The notes under the pieces: generated by a model | Databases searched by the model: none | Told to the model about the DNA's origin: nothing | Seen by the model: only the letters and a program-made list of their open reading frames with translations | Shown: in pieces, positions 1-7,087 of the stretch | Layout of the letters: every line of letters starts with the position of its first letter | Numbering within the stretch: the stretch's first letter is position 1 | Assembly: GCF_003226325.1 (NCBI RefSeq) | Contig: NZ_PDOD01000001.1 | Location: 434,001-498,000 of the forward strand | Length of the DNA stretch: 64,000 nt | Origin: Salipaludibacillus keqinensis | Lineage (GTDB): Bacteria; Bacillota; Bacilli; Bacillales; Salisediminibacteriaceae | Reading direction: 5' to 3' | Made by a program: the position numbers and the translations under genes

Positions 1-21
1 GATTACGAAAGGGGAAGCTAT

Positions 22-1230
22 ATGTATAAAAAATCATCCATTACCTTTGCTGTCATATTGGCATTCAGCACTTTTTTAGCAGCTTGTGGTAATGAGAATA
101 ACAATGAAGACCTTAACTCAGCTGAAAACGAAAATAATAATGGTAACTCAGAGGCAATTGAAGATATTGAAAAGGTAAATATCATGACCACTCTTTTCCC
201 TATCGAAGATTTTGCTAATCGAATTGGTGGAGAACACGTAAACGTAGAGAATATGGTTCCAGTAGGAGCGGATGCTCACACATTCGAGCCTACAGCTAAT
301 CAAATGATCGAAGTAGCAGATGCGGACTTATTTATTTATAATGGTGCGGACTTTGAAGGATTTGCCGATAGCGTGAAAGATGCGGTTTCAGATCACGATG
401 TCCAAACGCTAGAAGCAACAGAAGGATTAGACCTTCTAGAGTATGAGCACAACCATGATCATAACGACGAGCATAGCCACGAAGACAATGAGCACAACCA
501 TGATCATAACGACGAGCATAGCCACGAAGACAATGAGCACAACCATGATCATAACGACGAGCATAACCACGAAGACAATGAGCAAAACCATGATCATAAC
601 GACGAGCATAACCACGAAGACAATGATCATAACAATGAGCACAATCATGATGACAATAACCACAACCATGATCATAACGATGAGAACAATCACGATCATG
701 ATCACGGGGACTATGACCCGCACGTTTGGTTAGACCCTATCCGCTCTATTGAATATGCAGAAAATATTAAAAATGCATTAATTGATGTGCGTCCAGAAGC
801 TGAAGAAGAATTCAATAGTAATTTTGAACAGTTAAAATCAGAACTGGAAGAATTAGATGAAGAATTCCAAAATATGGCCGATGAAAAAGTAAAGGATACA
901 ATTATTGTTTCCCATGCAGGTTACGGTTACTGGGAAGACCGTTACAATATTCATCAAATCGGAATTGCTGGCTTGTCCCCTACTAATGAGCCATCGATCC
1001 AGCAAATTCAAGAAGTGATTAGTCATATGGAAGAGAATGAAATTAATTACGTTATGTTCGAACAAAATATACCTACAAATATAGCAGAGACAGTTCGTGA
1101 AGAAGCTGGTGCAGAAGAATTGTGGATCCACAACCTTGAAGCATTAACTGAAGATGATGTAGAAAATGAAGAAGATTACTTTAGTCTAATGAGACAAAAT
1201 ATAGAAACGTTAGAAGAAGCCCTTCAATAA
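22..1230 (+). CDS. znuA: Zinc ABC transporter substrate-binding lipoprotein (ZnuA/AdcA type)
   Basis: Extracytoplasmic metal-binding lipoprotein of the cluster 9 family, expected to capture Zn2+ (possibly Mn2+) and pass it to an ABC permease. A signal peptide ends in the lipobox LAAC (Cys22), so the mature protein is lipid-anchored on the outer membrane face. The N-terminal lobe follows (TTLFPIEDFANRIGG, DAHTFEPT with the first metal His). A histidine/aspartate/asparagine-rich loop fills about residues 140-232, and the second lobe begins at DPHVWLDP. The His-rich loop is typical of zinc members and argues for zinc over manganese. At 402 residues it is longer than usual because of the repeated loop. 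GAAAGGGGAAG precedes the ATG. Permease and ATPase genes are not in the window. Family is certain; the metal is inferred. Confidence 0.9.
   Translation: MYKKSSITFAVILAFSTFLAACGNENNNEDLNSAENENNNGNSEAIEDIEKVNIMTTLFPIEDFANRIGGEHVNVENMVPVGADAHTFEPTANQMIEVADADLFIYNGADFEGFADSVKDAVSDHDVQTLEATEGLDLLEYEHNHDHNDEHSHEDNEHNHDHNDEHSHEDNEHNHDHNDEHNHEDNEQNHDHNDEHNHEDNDHNNEHNHDDNNHNHDHNDENNHDHDHGDYDPHVWLDPIRSIEYAENIKNALIDVRPEAEEEFNSNFEQLKSELEELDEEFQNMADEKVKDTIIVSHAGYGYWEDRYNIHQIGIAGLSPTNEPSIQQIQEVISHMEENEINYVMFEQNIPTNIAETVREEAGAEELWIHNLEALTEDDVENEEDYFSLMRQNIETLEEALQ
445..624 (+). repeat. Four in-frame 45-bp tandem repeats in znuA
   Basis: Four consecutive 45-bp units (445-489, 490-534, 535-579, 580-624) differ by only a few bases and encode a 15-residue unit EHNHDHNDEHSHEDN. 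A degenerate His/Asn/Asp-rich tail continues to about 714. The copies stay in frame, so they lengthen the metal-binding loop of the lipoprotein. Near-identity at DNA level suggests recent expansion and possible copy-number variation. Confidence 0.95.
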
Positions 1231-1239
1231 AAAGCTTTT

Positions 1240-1280
1240 GAGCACTTATTCTGTGGAATAAGTGCTCTTATTAATCTTTA
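1240..1280 (+). terminator. Rho-independent terminator after znuA
   Basis: Inverted repeat GAGCACTTATT / AATAAGTGCTC (1240-1267) with a 6-nt loop, followed by a T-rich tract, 10 bp after the znuA stop codon. Confidence 0.85.
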
Positions 1281-1346
1281 TGTTGGTAAACATGGTGCTT
1301 AAGATGTAAAATAGAACTACAGTCTAAGTAGAAAGGGTGTCTGTTA

Positions 1347-1772
1347 GTGGAATTTCAAATGTTTATGAATGATGTGGTGCAAGCTGCTCGTAACGATATG
1401 GTTGAAGCTGGATATCAGCAATTAACAACTCCAGAAGAAGTAGAAGAAGTATTTAGTAAGCCAGGATCTTCTCTTGTTTTAATAAACTCTGTATGCGGTT
1501 GTGCTGGAGGAATCGCCCGCCCGTCGGCAGCGTATATGAAAAATTACGAAGTTCAAGCCGATAACTATTTGACGGTGTTTGCTGGACAAGACAAAGAAGC
1601 CACTGAAAAGGCTAGATCGTACTTTAAAGGTTATGCTCCTTCTTCACCGTCTTTTGCCTTGTTAAAAGATGGGGAAATTAAAATGATGTTAGAACGTCAT
1701 GAAATTGAAGGTCATGAGCCTATTGAAGTTGTTCAAAAGCTTGAAAAAGGTGTGGATACTTACTTCAAGTAA
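1347..1772 (+). CDS. brxB: Bacilliredoxin BrxB (YqiW/YphP family)
   Basis: Cytosolic bacilliredoxin that removes bacillithiol from S-bacillithiolated proteins after oxidative stress. The 141-residue length is normal. The family signature CGCAGGIARP is at residues 50-59; Cys50 is the expected nucleophile of the unusual CGC site. The conserved segments TVFAGQDKEAT and HEIEGH follow. CGCAGG and PSSPSFALL resemble B. subtilis YqiW (BrxB) more than YphP (BrxA). The GTG start at 1347 is set by GAAAGGGTG at 1331-1339. In B. subtilis yqiW lies just upstream of the yqjA region, as here, which supports the BrxB call. Confidence 0.92.
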   Translation: MEFQMFMNDVVQAARNDMVEAGYQQLTTPEEVEEVFSKPGSSLVLINSVCGCAGGIARPSAAYMKNYEVQADNYLTVFAGQDKEATEKARSYFKGYAPSSPSFALLKDGEIKMMLERHEIEGHEPIEVVQKLEKGVDTYFK

Positions 1773-1803
1773 ATCAAGATCTTAGTATTTAACGAAGAAG
1801 ATG

Positions 1804-1831
1804 AAGAGAAGGTGGAAGCCTTCTCTTCTTT
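1804..1831 (+). terminator. Terminator after brxB
   Basis: Nine-bp stem AAGAGAAGG / CCTTCTCTT (1804-1812 / 1819-1827) with a 6-nt loop and a short T-rich tail. An in-frame ATG at 1812 lies inside this hairpin, so it cannot be the natural start of the next gene. Confidence 0.75.
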
Positions 1832-1889
1832 ATGCTATAATTTTCAAGGTCTTATTTTTATATACATAGATGAAAAGGAGTGTTGGAAA

Positions 1890-2240
1890 GTGAATGAACT
1901 TTATAAACAAATTCATGTTTATTTAAACATGGAAGAAGAAATCCCATTTGATGAATTTGAAAAATATTATAAAAAAGTCATTGCCTATTTCAATGATCAA
2001 GCTGACAAGTTTGAAGAGGATGATTTATGGAAAGCCTTATTCATTTCTGAGAATGTGATGTCTAATGCTGAAGGTCGTTCTAAAGAGGAAAAGGGTACTA
2101 AAGCAAAAAAATACGGGAAAATGTCAGCACGACTTACATTGTGGGCGCAAAATTTTGCTAGTCGTCTTGGCGAAATGGGCTATAACAAAGATCAAATGAA
2201 TGAACGATTTGAAAAGATGTTTGAAGACGAAGTTAATTAA
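1890..2240 (+). CDS. Hypothetical protein, 116 aa, acidic, helical
   Basis: I do not recognise this small cytosolic protein. It starts VNELYKQIHVYLNMEEEIPF, is charged and Glu/Lys/Asp-rich, and has no signal peptide or membrane segment; it looks all-helical. GTG at 1890 is chosen because AAAAGGAGTG (1873-1882) sits just upstream and because the earlier in-frame ATG at 1812 lies inside the brxB terminator. A TATAAT box at 1836-1841 suggests its own promoter. It stands between brxB and a tRNA gene with no operon partner. Frame and Shine-Dalgarno support a real gene; function is unknown. Confidence 0.75.
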   Translation: MNELYKQIHVYLNMEEEIPFDEFEKYYKKVIAYFNDQADKFEEDDLWKALFISENVMSNAEGRSKEEKGTKAKKYGKMSARLTLWAQNFASRLGEMGYNKDQMNERFEKMFEDEVN

Positions 2241-2263
2241 CAACAAAATTTCAAAAGAAAGTC

Positions 2264-2292
2264 TTGATTTATATTAGTAGGGTTGTTATACT
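2264..2292 (+). promoter_or_regulatory. Sigma-A promoter of the tRNA-Arg gene
   Basis: TTGATT (2264-2269), a 17-bp spacer and TATACT (2287-2292) lie about 40 bp before the tRNA. A hairpin with GCGGA/TCCGC arms occupies the 5' leader at about 2301-2323. Confidence 0.7.
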
Positions 2293-2330
2293 ACGATAGT
2301 GCGGATGACAGCAGCATTCCGCATTTCTTT

Positions 2331-2405
2331 GCGCCTGTAGTGAAATGGATATCATACGAGATTTCGGCTCTCGCGTTCCGGGTTCGAATCCTGGCAGGCG
2401 CGCCA
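2331..2405 (+). tRNA. tRNA-Arg, anticodon UCG
   Basis: Full cloverleaf: acceptor stem GCGCCTG / CAGGCGC, D stem GTGA / TCAT, anticodon stem CGAGA / TCTCG with loop TTTCGGC, and T arm CCGGG-TTCGAAT-CCTGG. CCA is encoded at 2403-2405. Loop positions 34-36 read TCG, an arginine tRNA for CGA. The variable loop is short (CGTT). It is a single tRNA with its own promoter and terminator. Confidence 0.9.
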
Positions 2406-2419
2406 ATATACATAATTTA

Positions 2420-2446
2420 ACCTCCAATTTTCTTGGAGGTTTTTTG
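2420..2446 (+). terminator. Terminator of the tRNA-Arg transcript
   Basis: Stem ACCTCCAA / TTGGAGGT with loop TTTTC and a six-T tail, 15 bp after the tRNA. Confidence 0.9.
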
Positions 2447-2651
2447 TATTCTTACAAACCTTCTCTTCTGCTATAGATAAAAAGGACTTAAATTGCGTCC
2501 AATAATTTTTACAGAGTTGATCAACTCTTCACAAGATGTGATAAAATATAATAATCTTAAGTCTTAAGCTGCACAAAAAACAAGCAATTATATGTTTTTT
2601 TCAGGGTAACAAGGGTCTCAAATACAAGAAAATGAAATAAGGTGAACAGCA

Positions 2652-3620
2652 TTGTTTAAAATAGGTTACAGAACGCTAAAAACAGCAGTTGGTGCAACGT
2701 TAGCAGTGGCTATTGCTCAGGCCCTTCAATTAGATTTCTTTGCATCAGCAGGAATATTAACTGTCCTGTGCGTCCAAAAGACTCGAAAAAAATCATTTCA
2801 TAGTTCTTGGGTACGCTTTTTAGCTTGTATCATTGGAATTGTTTATGCCATCGTCTTGTTCGAAACAATCGGTTATCATCCCATTTCCATCGGGATATTG
2901 TTATTACTTTTCATTCCCACAACATTAGTACTGAAACTTCAATCAGGGATTGTTACAAGTACAGTGATCATCTTTCATATTTATACTGTGGCAGATTTGA
3001 CCATTCCTTTATTAGTGAATGAACTTGCGCTCATTACGATAGGAATTGGGATAGCTCTGTTAATGAATATTTATATGCCTAGTCATGAGAGTCAACTAGA
3101 TAATATGCAACAGGAGATCGAACAATATTTTGCTAAAATTTTCAGTGAATTCGCCTATTACGTTCGCTATGGTGACAATAACTGGGATGGTATAGAGATT
3201 AGTGAAGCCACTGAACTTCTTCAACACGCTAAAAACCATTCATTGCAAAATTTAGAAAATCATATTTTAAGGTATGAAGATGTTTATTATCATTATTTTA
3301 AAATGCGTGAGAAACAATTGGATATTATTGAACGAATGATGCCATTGTTAACATCGATTGATCATCATGTGGAGCAAGCAGATATGTTGGCTGATTTCAT
3401 GGATGAGTTAAGCGAAGGGGTTCATCCGAAAAACACAGCCTACATTTATATCGACAAATTGGAGGAATTACAAACTTCATACAAGAACATGCCTTTACCT
3501 GAGACGAGAGAAGAATTTGAAGCGAGAGCATCTTTAGCTCATTTAGTTAGGGAGTTAGAGCAATATTTAATGATTAAGCAACAGTTTAAACCAACAAAGG
3601 AATATAAAATTTTTCGTTGA
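2652..3620 (+). CDS. yqjA: Aromatic acid exporter family protein (YqjA-like)
   Basis: Membrane protein of the FUSC/aromatic acid exporter family (DUF939). The N-terminal half has several hydrophobic helices (about residues 12-30, 53-70, 75-95, 100-120, 125-142) with the family-like start YRTLKTAVGATLAVAIAQ. The C-terminal half (about 150-320) is a cytoplasmic helical domain rich in Glu, Lys and His. The TTG start is set by AAGGTGA at 2639-2645. B. subtilis yqjA has the same architecture and lies in the same order after brxB. No substrate is established from sequence; export of small organic acids is a family-level guess. Confidence 0.82.
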   Translation: MFKIGYRTLKTAVGATLAVAIAQALQLDFFASAGILTVLCVQKTRKKSFHSSWVRFLACIIGIVYAIVLFETIGYHPISIGILLLLFIPTTLVLKLQSGIVTSTVIIFHIYTVADLTIPLLVNELALITIGIGIALLMNIYMPSHESQLDNMQQEIEQYFAKIFSEFAYYVRYGDNNWDGIEISEATELLQHAKNHSLQNLENHILRYEDVYYHYFKMREKQLDIIERMMPLLTSIDHHVEQADMLADFMDELSEGVHPKNTAYIYIDKLEELQTSYKNMPLPETREEFEARASLAHLVRELEQYLMIKQQFKPTKEYKIFR

Positions 3621-3674
3621 ATAAGCAACGGGTAGCTGACACATGATAGGGGAAAAGAGACGGAGTGGTCATCC

Positions 3675-4181
3675 ATGATTGCGATTTTGCTATCTATTTT
3701 ATCTGTCATTTCCCCTATTTGGCCTTTAGGCGAGAACCCTCTAATTGGAGATCCATATGTAATTGTCAATTTGTCAACTCATGAAGTGGCTTATATCCAA
3801 GATGGGGAAGTGAAACAGCAGTATCAAGTGGCTACAGGCAAACGAGGCCATGAGACTCCAGAAGGTGAATTTACGATTGTTGTAAAAGCGGTGAATCCCT
3901 ATTATCGAAAGCTAGACATTCAAGGTGGAGATGTAAAGAATCCATTAGGTACAAGGTGGATAGGCTTTGATGCTGAGAACACAGATGGTCGCGTTTATGG
4001 CCTTCACGGTACGAACCGACCTTCTTCTATTGGCTATAGTGTATCAAATGGGTGCATCCGCCTCAAAAATTCAGACGTAGAAATTTTGTTTGATGAAGTC
4101 CCTTTAGGAACGAAAGTGCTCGTTACATCCAGCGAGGAGACGTTTGAGGAGTTAGGAAAAAATTATGGGGCAATTAAGTAG
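3675..4181 (+). CDS. L,D-transpeptidase (YkuD domain)
   Basis: Exported L,D-transpeptidase, expected to make or modify peptidoglycan cross-links outside the membrane. A short hydrophobic N-terminus (residues 1-18) serves as signal or anchor. The YkuD domain follows from about residue 27. The catalytic motif is visible: His111 in HGTNRPSS and SNGCIRL with nucleophile Cys127 and Arg129. It has 168 residues and no LysM domain, unlike B. subtilis YkuD, so wall targeting must come from elsewhere. GACGGAGTGG precedes the ATG. It lies 54 bp after the exporter gene and may be cotranscribed with it. Confidence 0.88.
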   Translation: MIAILLSILSVISPIWPLGENPLIGDPYVIVNLSTHEVAYIQDGEVKQQYQVATGKRGHETPEGEFTIVVKAVNPYYRKLDIQGGDVKNPLGTRWIGFDAENTDGRVYGLHGTNRPSSIGYSVSNGCIRLKNSDVEILFDEVPLGTKVLVTSSEETFEELGKNYGAIK

Positions 4182-4200
4182 AGAAAGCTATAGTATAAAA

Positions 4201-4238
4201 AGAAGCAGTCACTAATGCTTAGTGACTGCTTCTTTAAT
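4201..4238. terminator. Bidirectional terminator between the L,D-transpeptidase and the Prli42-like gene
   Basis: A 14-bp perfect stem AGAAGCAGTCACTA / TAGTGACTGCTTCT (4201-4214 / 4220-4233) has T-runs on both strands, so it can end both converging transcripts. Confidence 0.9.
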
Positions 4239-4250
4239 TTATTTTACATT

Positions 4251-4340
4251 CTAGAAATATGATACACCAGCTAATACGGTACCTAAAAACATGACAACGA
4301 TCATCATATAAACAATAGCTTTACGAAATTTACGGGGCAC
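4251..4340 (-). CDS. prli42: Prli42-like stressosome-associated miniprotein, 29 aa
   Basis: Very short gene read on the minus strand. The product starts MPRKFRKAIVYMMIVVM and ends in FLGTVLAGVSYF: a basic N-terminus plus one membrane helix. This is the layout of Prli42, the membrane miniprotein that anchors the stressosome in Listeria and is conserved in Bacillales. GAGGAGG lies 8 nt before the GTG start, and a good sigma-A promoter is upstream (4373-4401). The call rests on length, the K/R-x-x-K-x-I-V-Y start and the single helix. A short unrelated membrane peptide is the alternative. Confidence 0.72.
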   Translation of the reverse strand: MPRKFRKAIVYMMIVVMFLGTVLAGVSYF

Positions 4341-4372
4341 TTGATTTCCCTCCTCTTACAATACTAATATCT

Positions 4373-4401
4373 ATTTTAATAGGTTATTGGGTTCATTTCA
4401 A
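4373..4401 (-). promoter_or_regulatory. Sigma-A promoter of the Prli42-like gene
   Basis: On the minus strand TTGAAA (4401-4396), a 17-bp spacer and TAAAAT (4378-4373) precede the ribosome binding site by about 22 bp. Confidence 0.65.
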
Positions 4402-4569
4402 GAGGCATCGAATAAGTGAACGTTAAAAGTACGTAAACAAAAGGCAAAACCCCTGATTAATTCATGAATGTGTTATATTATATTAAGAGCAAATTGTAAT
4501 TTATTTATATTTTGTTTGGTTATATTCTAAATCATTTCTTTTGAATAGATAAAAGAAAGGGGTAAAGTC

Positions 4570-6207
4570 ATGGATGAATTTAAGCAAGATTTCCTGAAAT
4601 GGCAAGAACAAATAAAAGAACAAATTAAGAAACGTCCAGAGAGAAAAGAAGAATTTCAAACTTCTTCGAGTATTCCCATTGAGCGAACATATTTTCCGGA
4701 CAAAATTGACAACGCTTACATCGACTCTTTAGGGTTCCCGGGAGAGTATCCATACACAAGAGGGATTAGAGGAACGATGTACAGAGGAAAATATTGGACG
4801 ATGCGGCAATATGCAGGGTTTGGTTCGGCTCAAGAAACCAATGAGCGTTTTCGCTATTTATTAGATCAAGGACAGACAGGATTATCTGTTGCCTTTGATT
4901 TACCAACTCAAATTGGTTATGACTCTGACGATCCCATGGCTTTAGGAGAAGTTGGTAAAGTAGGAGTAGCGATTGATTCGTTAGAAGACATGGAAATTTT
5001 ATTCGATCAGATTTCTCTTAATCAGGTTAGTACTTCCATGACCATTAATGCTCCAGCGGCAGTCCTGCTTGCTATGTACATAGCCGTAGCTGAAAAGCAA
5101 GGAGTAGCGAAAGAAGACATACGTGGGACGATACAAAATGACATCCTGAAGGAATATATTGCAAGAGGCACTTATATTTATCCTCCAAAGCCATCTATGA
5201 GACTGATTACTGATATTTTCGCCTACTGTTCAGACCATGTTCCTTCTTTCAATACAATTAGTATTAGTGGTTATCATATTCGTGAGGCGGGATCCACCGC
5301 AGTCCAAGAATTGGCTTTTACGATGTCTAACGCTGTTGCATATGTAGAAGCAGCCTTAGCAGCTGGGTTGGATATAGACAGCTTTGCTCCGAGATTGGCT
5401 TTCTTTTTCAACGGTCATAATGAATTTTTTGAAGAAATTGCTAAATTCCGTGCTGCTAGGCGCATGTGGGCAAACATTATGAAGGAACGATTCGATGCGA
5501 AAAATCCAAAAAGCTGGCAACTTCGCTTCCATACTCAAGTAGCTGGATCTACGTTAACTGCGCAACAGCCTGAAAATAATGTCGTTAGAGTTGCTTTACA
5601 AGCCCTTGCGGCTGTTTTAGGAGGAACTCAAAGTCTTCATACGAATGCTAAAGATGAAGCACTGTCACTACCAACTGAAGACTCTGCGAGGATTGCTTTA
5701 CGCACCCAACAAATCATTGCTCACGAAACAGGGGTTTCAGATACAGTGGATCCACTCGGTGGTTCATATTATATTGAAACGTTAACGGATCAATTAGAAG
5801 AAGAAGCATTGAAATACATGAATCAGATTGACGAAATGGGTGGGGCAGTATCGGCTGTAGAGAAACAATACATGCAGCGGGAAATTCATCGAGCAGCTTA
5901 TGATGCCCAGAAGCGCTTGGAAAATAAAGATGACATCGTGGTTGGGGTAAATAAGTTCCAAGTAGGAGAAGAACAACAGCCAGACCTATTAAAAGTGGAT
6001 GAAGCATTTGTTGAATCACAAATTGAAAGACTACAGCAAATTCGAGAACATAGGGATAACGAAAAGGTAGACTACATTCTCACTCAACTGAAGACAGCAG
6101 CGAAAGGGACCGATAATCTCATGTATCTCATTATCGAAGCAGTGAAACAATACGCTACGGTAGGAGAAATATGTCACGCGTTAAGAGATGTTTACGGAGA
6201 ATATTAG
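4570..6207 (+). CDS. mutA: Methylmalonyl-CoA mutase, large (catalytic) subunit
   Basis: Cytosolic B12-dependent mutase subunit that interconverts (R)-methylmalonyl-CoA and succinyl-CoA. At 545 residues it contains only the TIM-barrel acyl-CoA domain; the cobalamin domain is in the next gene. The signature [16 protein letters not shown] is at about 74-89. The substrate-specificity Tyr in TMY and Arg in YPPKPSMR are both present, as in methylmalonyl-CoA mutases; isobutyryl-CoA mutases carry Phe and Gln there. The cofactor-side segments [15 protein letters not shown] and [13 protein letters not shown] are intact. It heads a tight operon with the B12/epimerase fusion and carboxyltransferase. AAAGAAAGGGG precedes the ATG. 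Confidence 0.9.
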   Translation: MDEFKQDFLKWQEQIKEQIKKRPERKEEFQTSSSIPIERTYFPDKIDNAYIDSLGFPGEYPYTRGIRGTMYRGKYWTMRQYAGFGSAQETNERFRYLLDQGQTGLSVAFDLPTQIGYDSDDPMALGEVGKVGVAIDSLEDMEILFDQISLNQVSTSMTINAPAAVLLAMYIAVAEKQGVAKEDIRGTIQNDILKEYIARGTYIYPPKPSMRLITDIFAYCSDHVPSFNTISISGYHIREAGSTAVQELAFTMSNAVAYVEAALAAGLDIDSFAPRLAFFFNGHNEFFEEIAKFRAARRMWANIMKERFDAKNPKSWQLRFHTQVAGSTLTAQQPENNVVRVALQALAAVLGGTQSLHTNAKDEALSLPTEDSARIALRTQQIIAHETGVSDTVDPLGGSYYIETLTDQLEEEALKYMNQIDEMGGAVSAVEKQYMQREIHRAAYDAQKRLENKDDIVVGVNKFQVGEEQQPDLLKVDEAFVESQIERLQQIREHRDNEKVDYILTQLKTAAKGTDNLMYLIIEAVKQYATVGEICHALRDVYGEY

Positions 6208-6233
6208 AATAGTGAACAGGCGGGGTGCTAAAA

Positions 6234-7085
6234 ATGGATAAAATACGAGTATTAATAGCAAAACCAGGATTAGATGGGCACGATCGTGGAGCACTGGTTA
6301 TTTCTCAAGCATTAAGAGATGCTGGAATGGAAGTCATTTATACAGGACTACGTCAATCACCTAAACAAATCGTTAGAGCGGCAATACAAGAAGATGTAGA
6401 TGTCATCGGTTTATCAAGTTTATCAGGTGCTCATAATGTGCTTTTCCCAGCAGTATTAAATGAATTAAATGAAAAAGGTGCAGGCGATATATTGGTGTTC
6501 GGTGGAGGGGTTATTCCTTTAGTAGACATTAAAGAATTGGAATCCAAAGGAATATTAAAAATCTTTACTCCAGGTACACCTACGAAAGTGGTTTCTTCTT
6601 ATATTAAGCAGGCAGTAGCTGAACATCGCGGAGAAAAAATGAATCTTCTTCATCCGCCTAAAAAAGTAGATCATATTGGTATCGCTGTAGAGTCCATTGA
6701 AAAAACAGCCGCTTTTTATGCAAACCATTTCCATATTAATGTAGAGAAAATAGCTGAAGTTCCTGATCAAGGGGTTCGAGTTGCTTTCTTGCCGCTAGGA
6801 AATTGTAAAATTGAATTACTAGAAGCGATAGATGAGTCCAGTTCAATTCATTCATTTATAAAGAAGCGTGGAGAAGGGCTTCATCATTTAGCCTTTGAAG
6901 TGGATAATGTCCAACAAAGATTGGACCAGCTCAAAACGGAAGGTATTAGATTGATTGACGAACAGCCAAAGCAAGGTGCTAACGGAAATCCAATAGCCTT
7001 TTTGCATCCAAAAAGTACGCACGGCACGTTGCTTGAACTATGCGAGGAATTAGATCATACCAATAATGATAAGGGAGGTCAGTAA
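6234..7085 (+). CDS. Fusion protein: mutase B12-binding subunit + methylmalonyl-CoA epimerase
   Basis: Two domains in one 283-residue chain. Residues 1-135 form the B12-binding small subunit: DGHDRG (Asp14, His16 as the lower cobalt ligand, Gly19), then LSSLSGAH and FGGGVIP. Residues about 145-275 form a glyoxalase-fold methylmalonyl-CoA epimerase ([29 protein letters not shown]), with the expected metal ligands His, His and Glu visible. The fusion joins epimerisation of (S)- to (R)-methylmalonyl-CoA to the cobalamin carrier of the next enzyme. ATG at 6234 has GGCGGGG upstream; GTG at 6225 would overlap that site. It lies 26 bp after mutA and 2 bp before the next gene. Confidence 0.9.
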   Translation: MDKIRVLIAKPGLDGHDRGALVISQALRDAGMEVIYTGLRQSPKQIVRAAIQEDVDVIGLSSLSGAHNVLFPAVLNELNEKGAGDILVFGGGVIPLVDIKELESKGILKIFTPGTPTKVVSSYIKQAVAEHRGEKMNLLHPPKKVDHIGIAVESIEKTAAFYANHFHINVEKIAEVPDQGVRVAFLPLGNCKIELLEAIDESSSIHSFIKKRGEGLHHLAFEVDNVQQRLDQLKTEGIRLIDEQPKQGANGNPIAFLHPKSTHGTLLELCEELDHTNNDKGGQ

Positions 7086-7087
7086 AC

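Noticed and set aside
445-714. Could look like a CRISPR array
   Set aside because: The units are directly adjacent without spacers and stay in frame within a coding gene.
436-723. Long open frames on both strands through the His-rich repeat
   Set aside because: They are shadows of the 45-bp repeat in other frames; the plus-strand lipoprotein has signal peptide and family motifs.
1812-1889. Earlier ATG for the 116-aa gene
   Set aside because: It lies within the terminator of brxB and has no ribosome binding site; GTG at 1890 has one.
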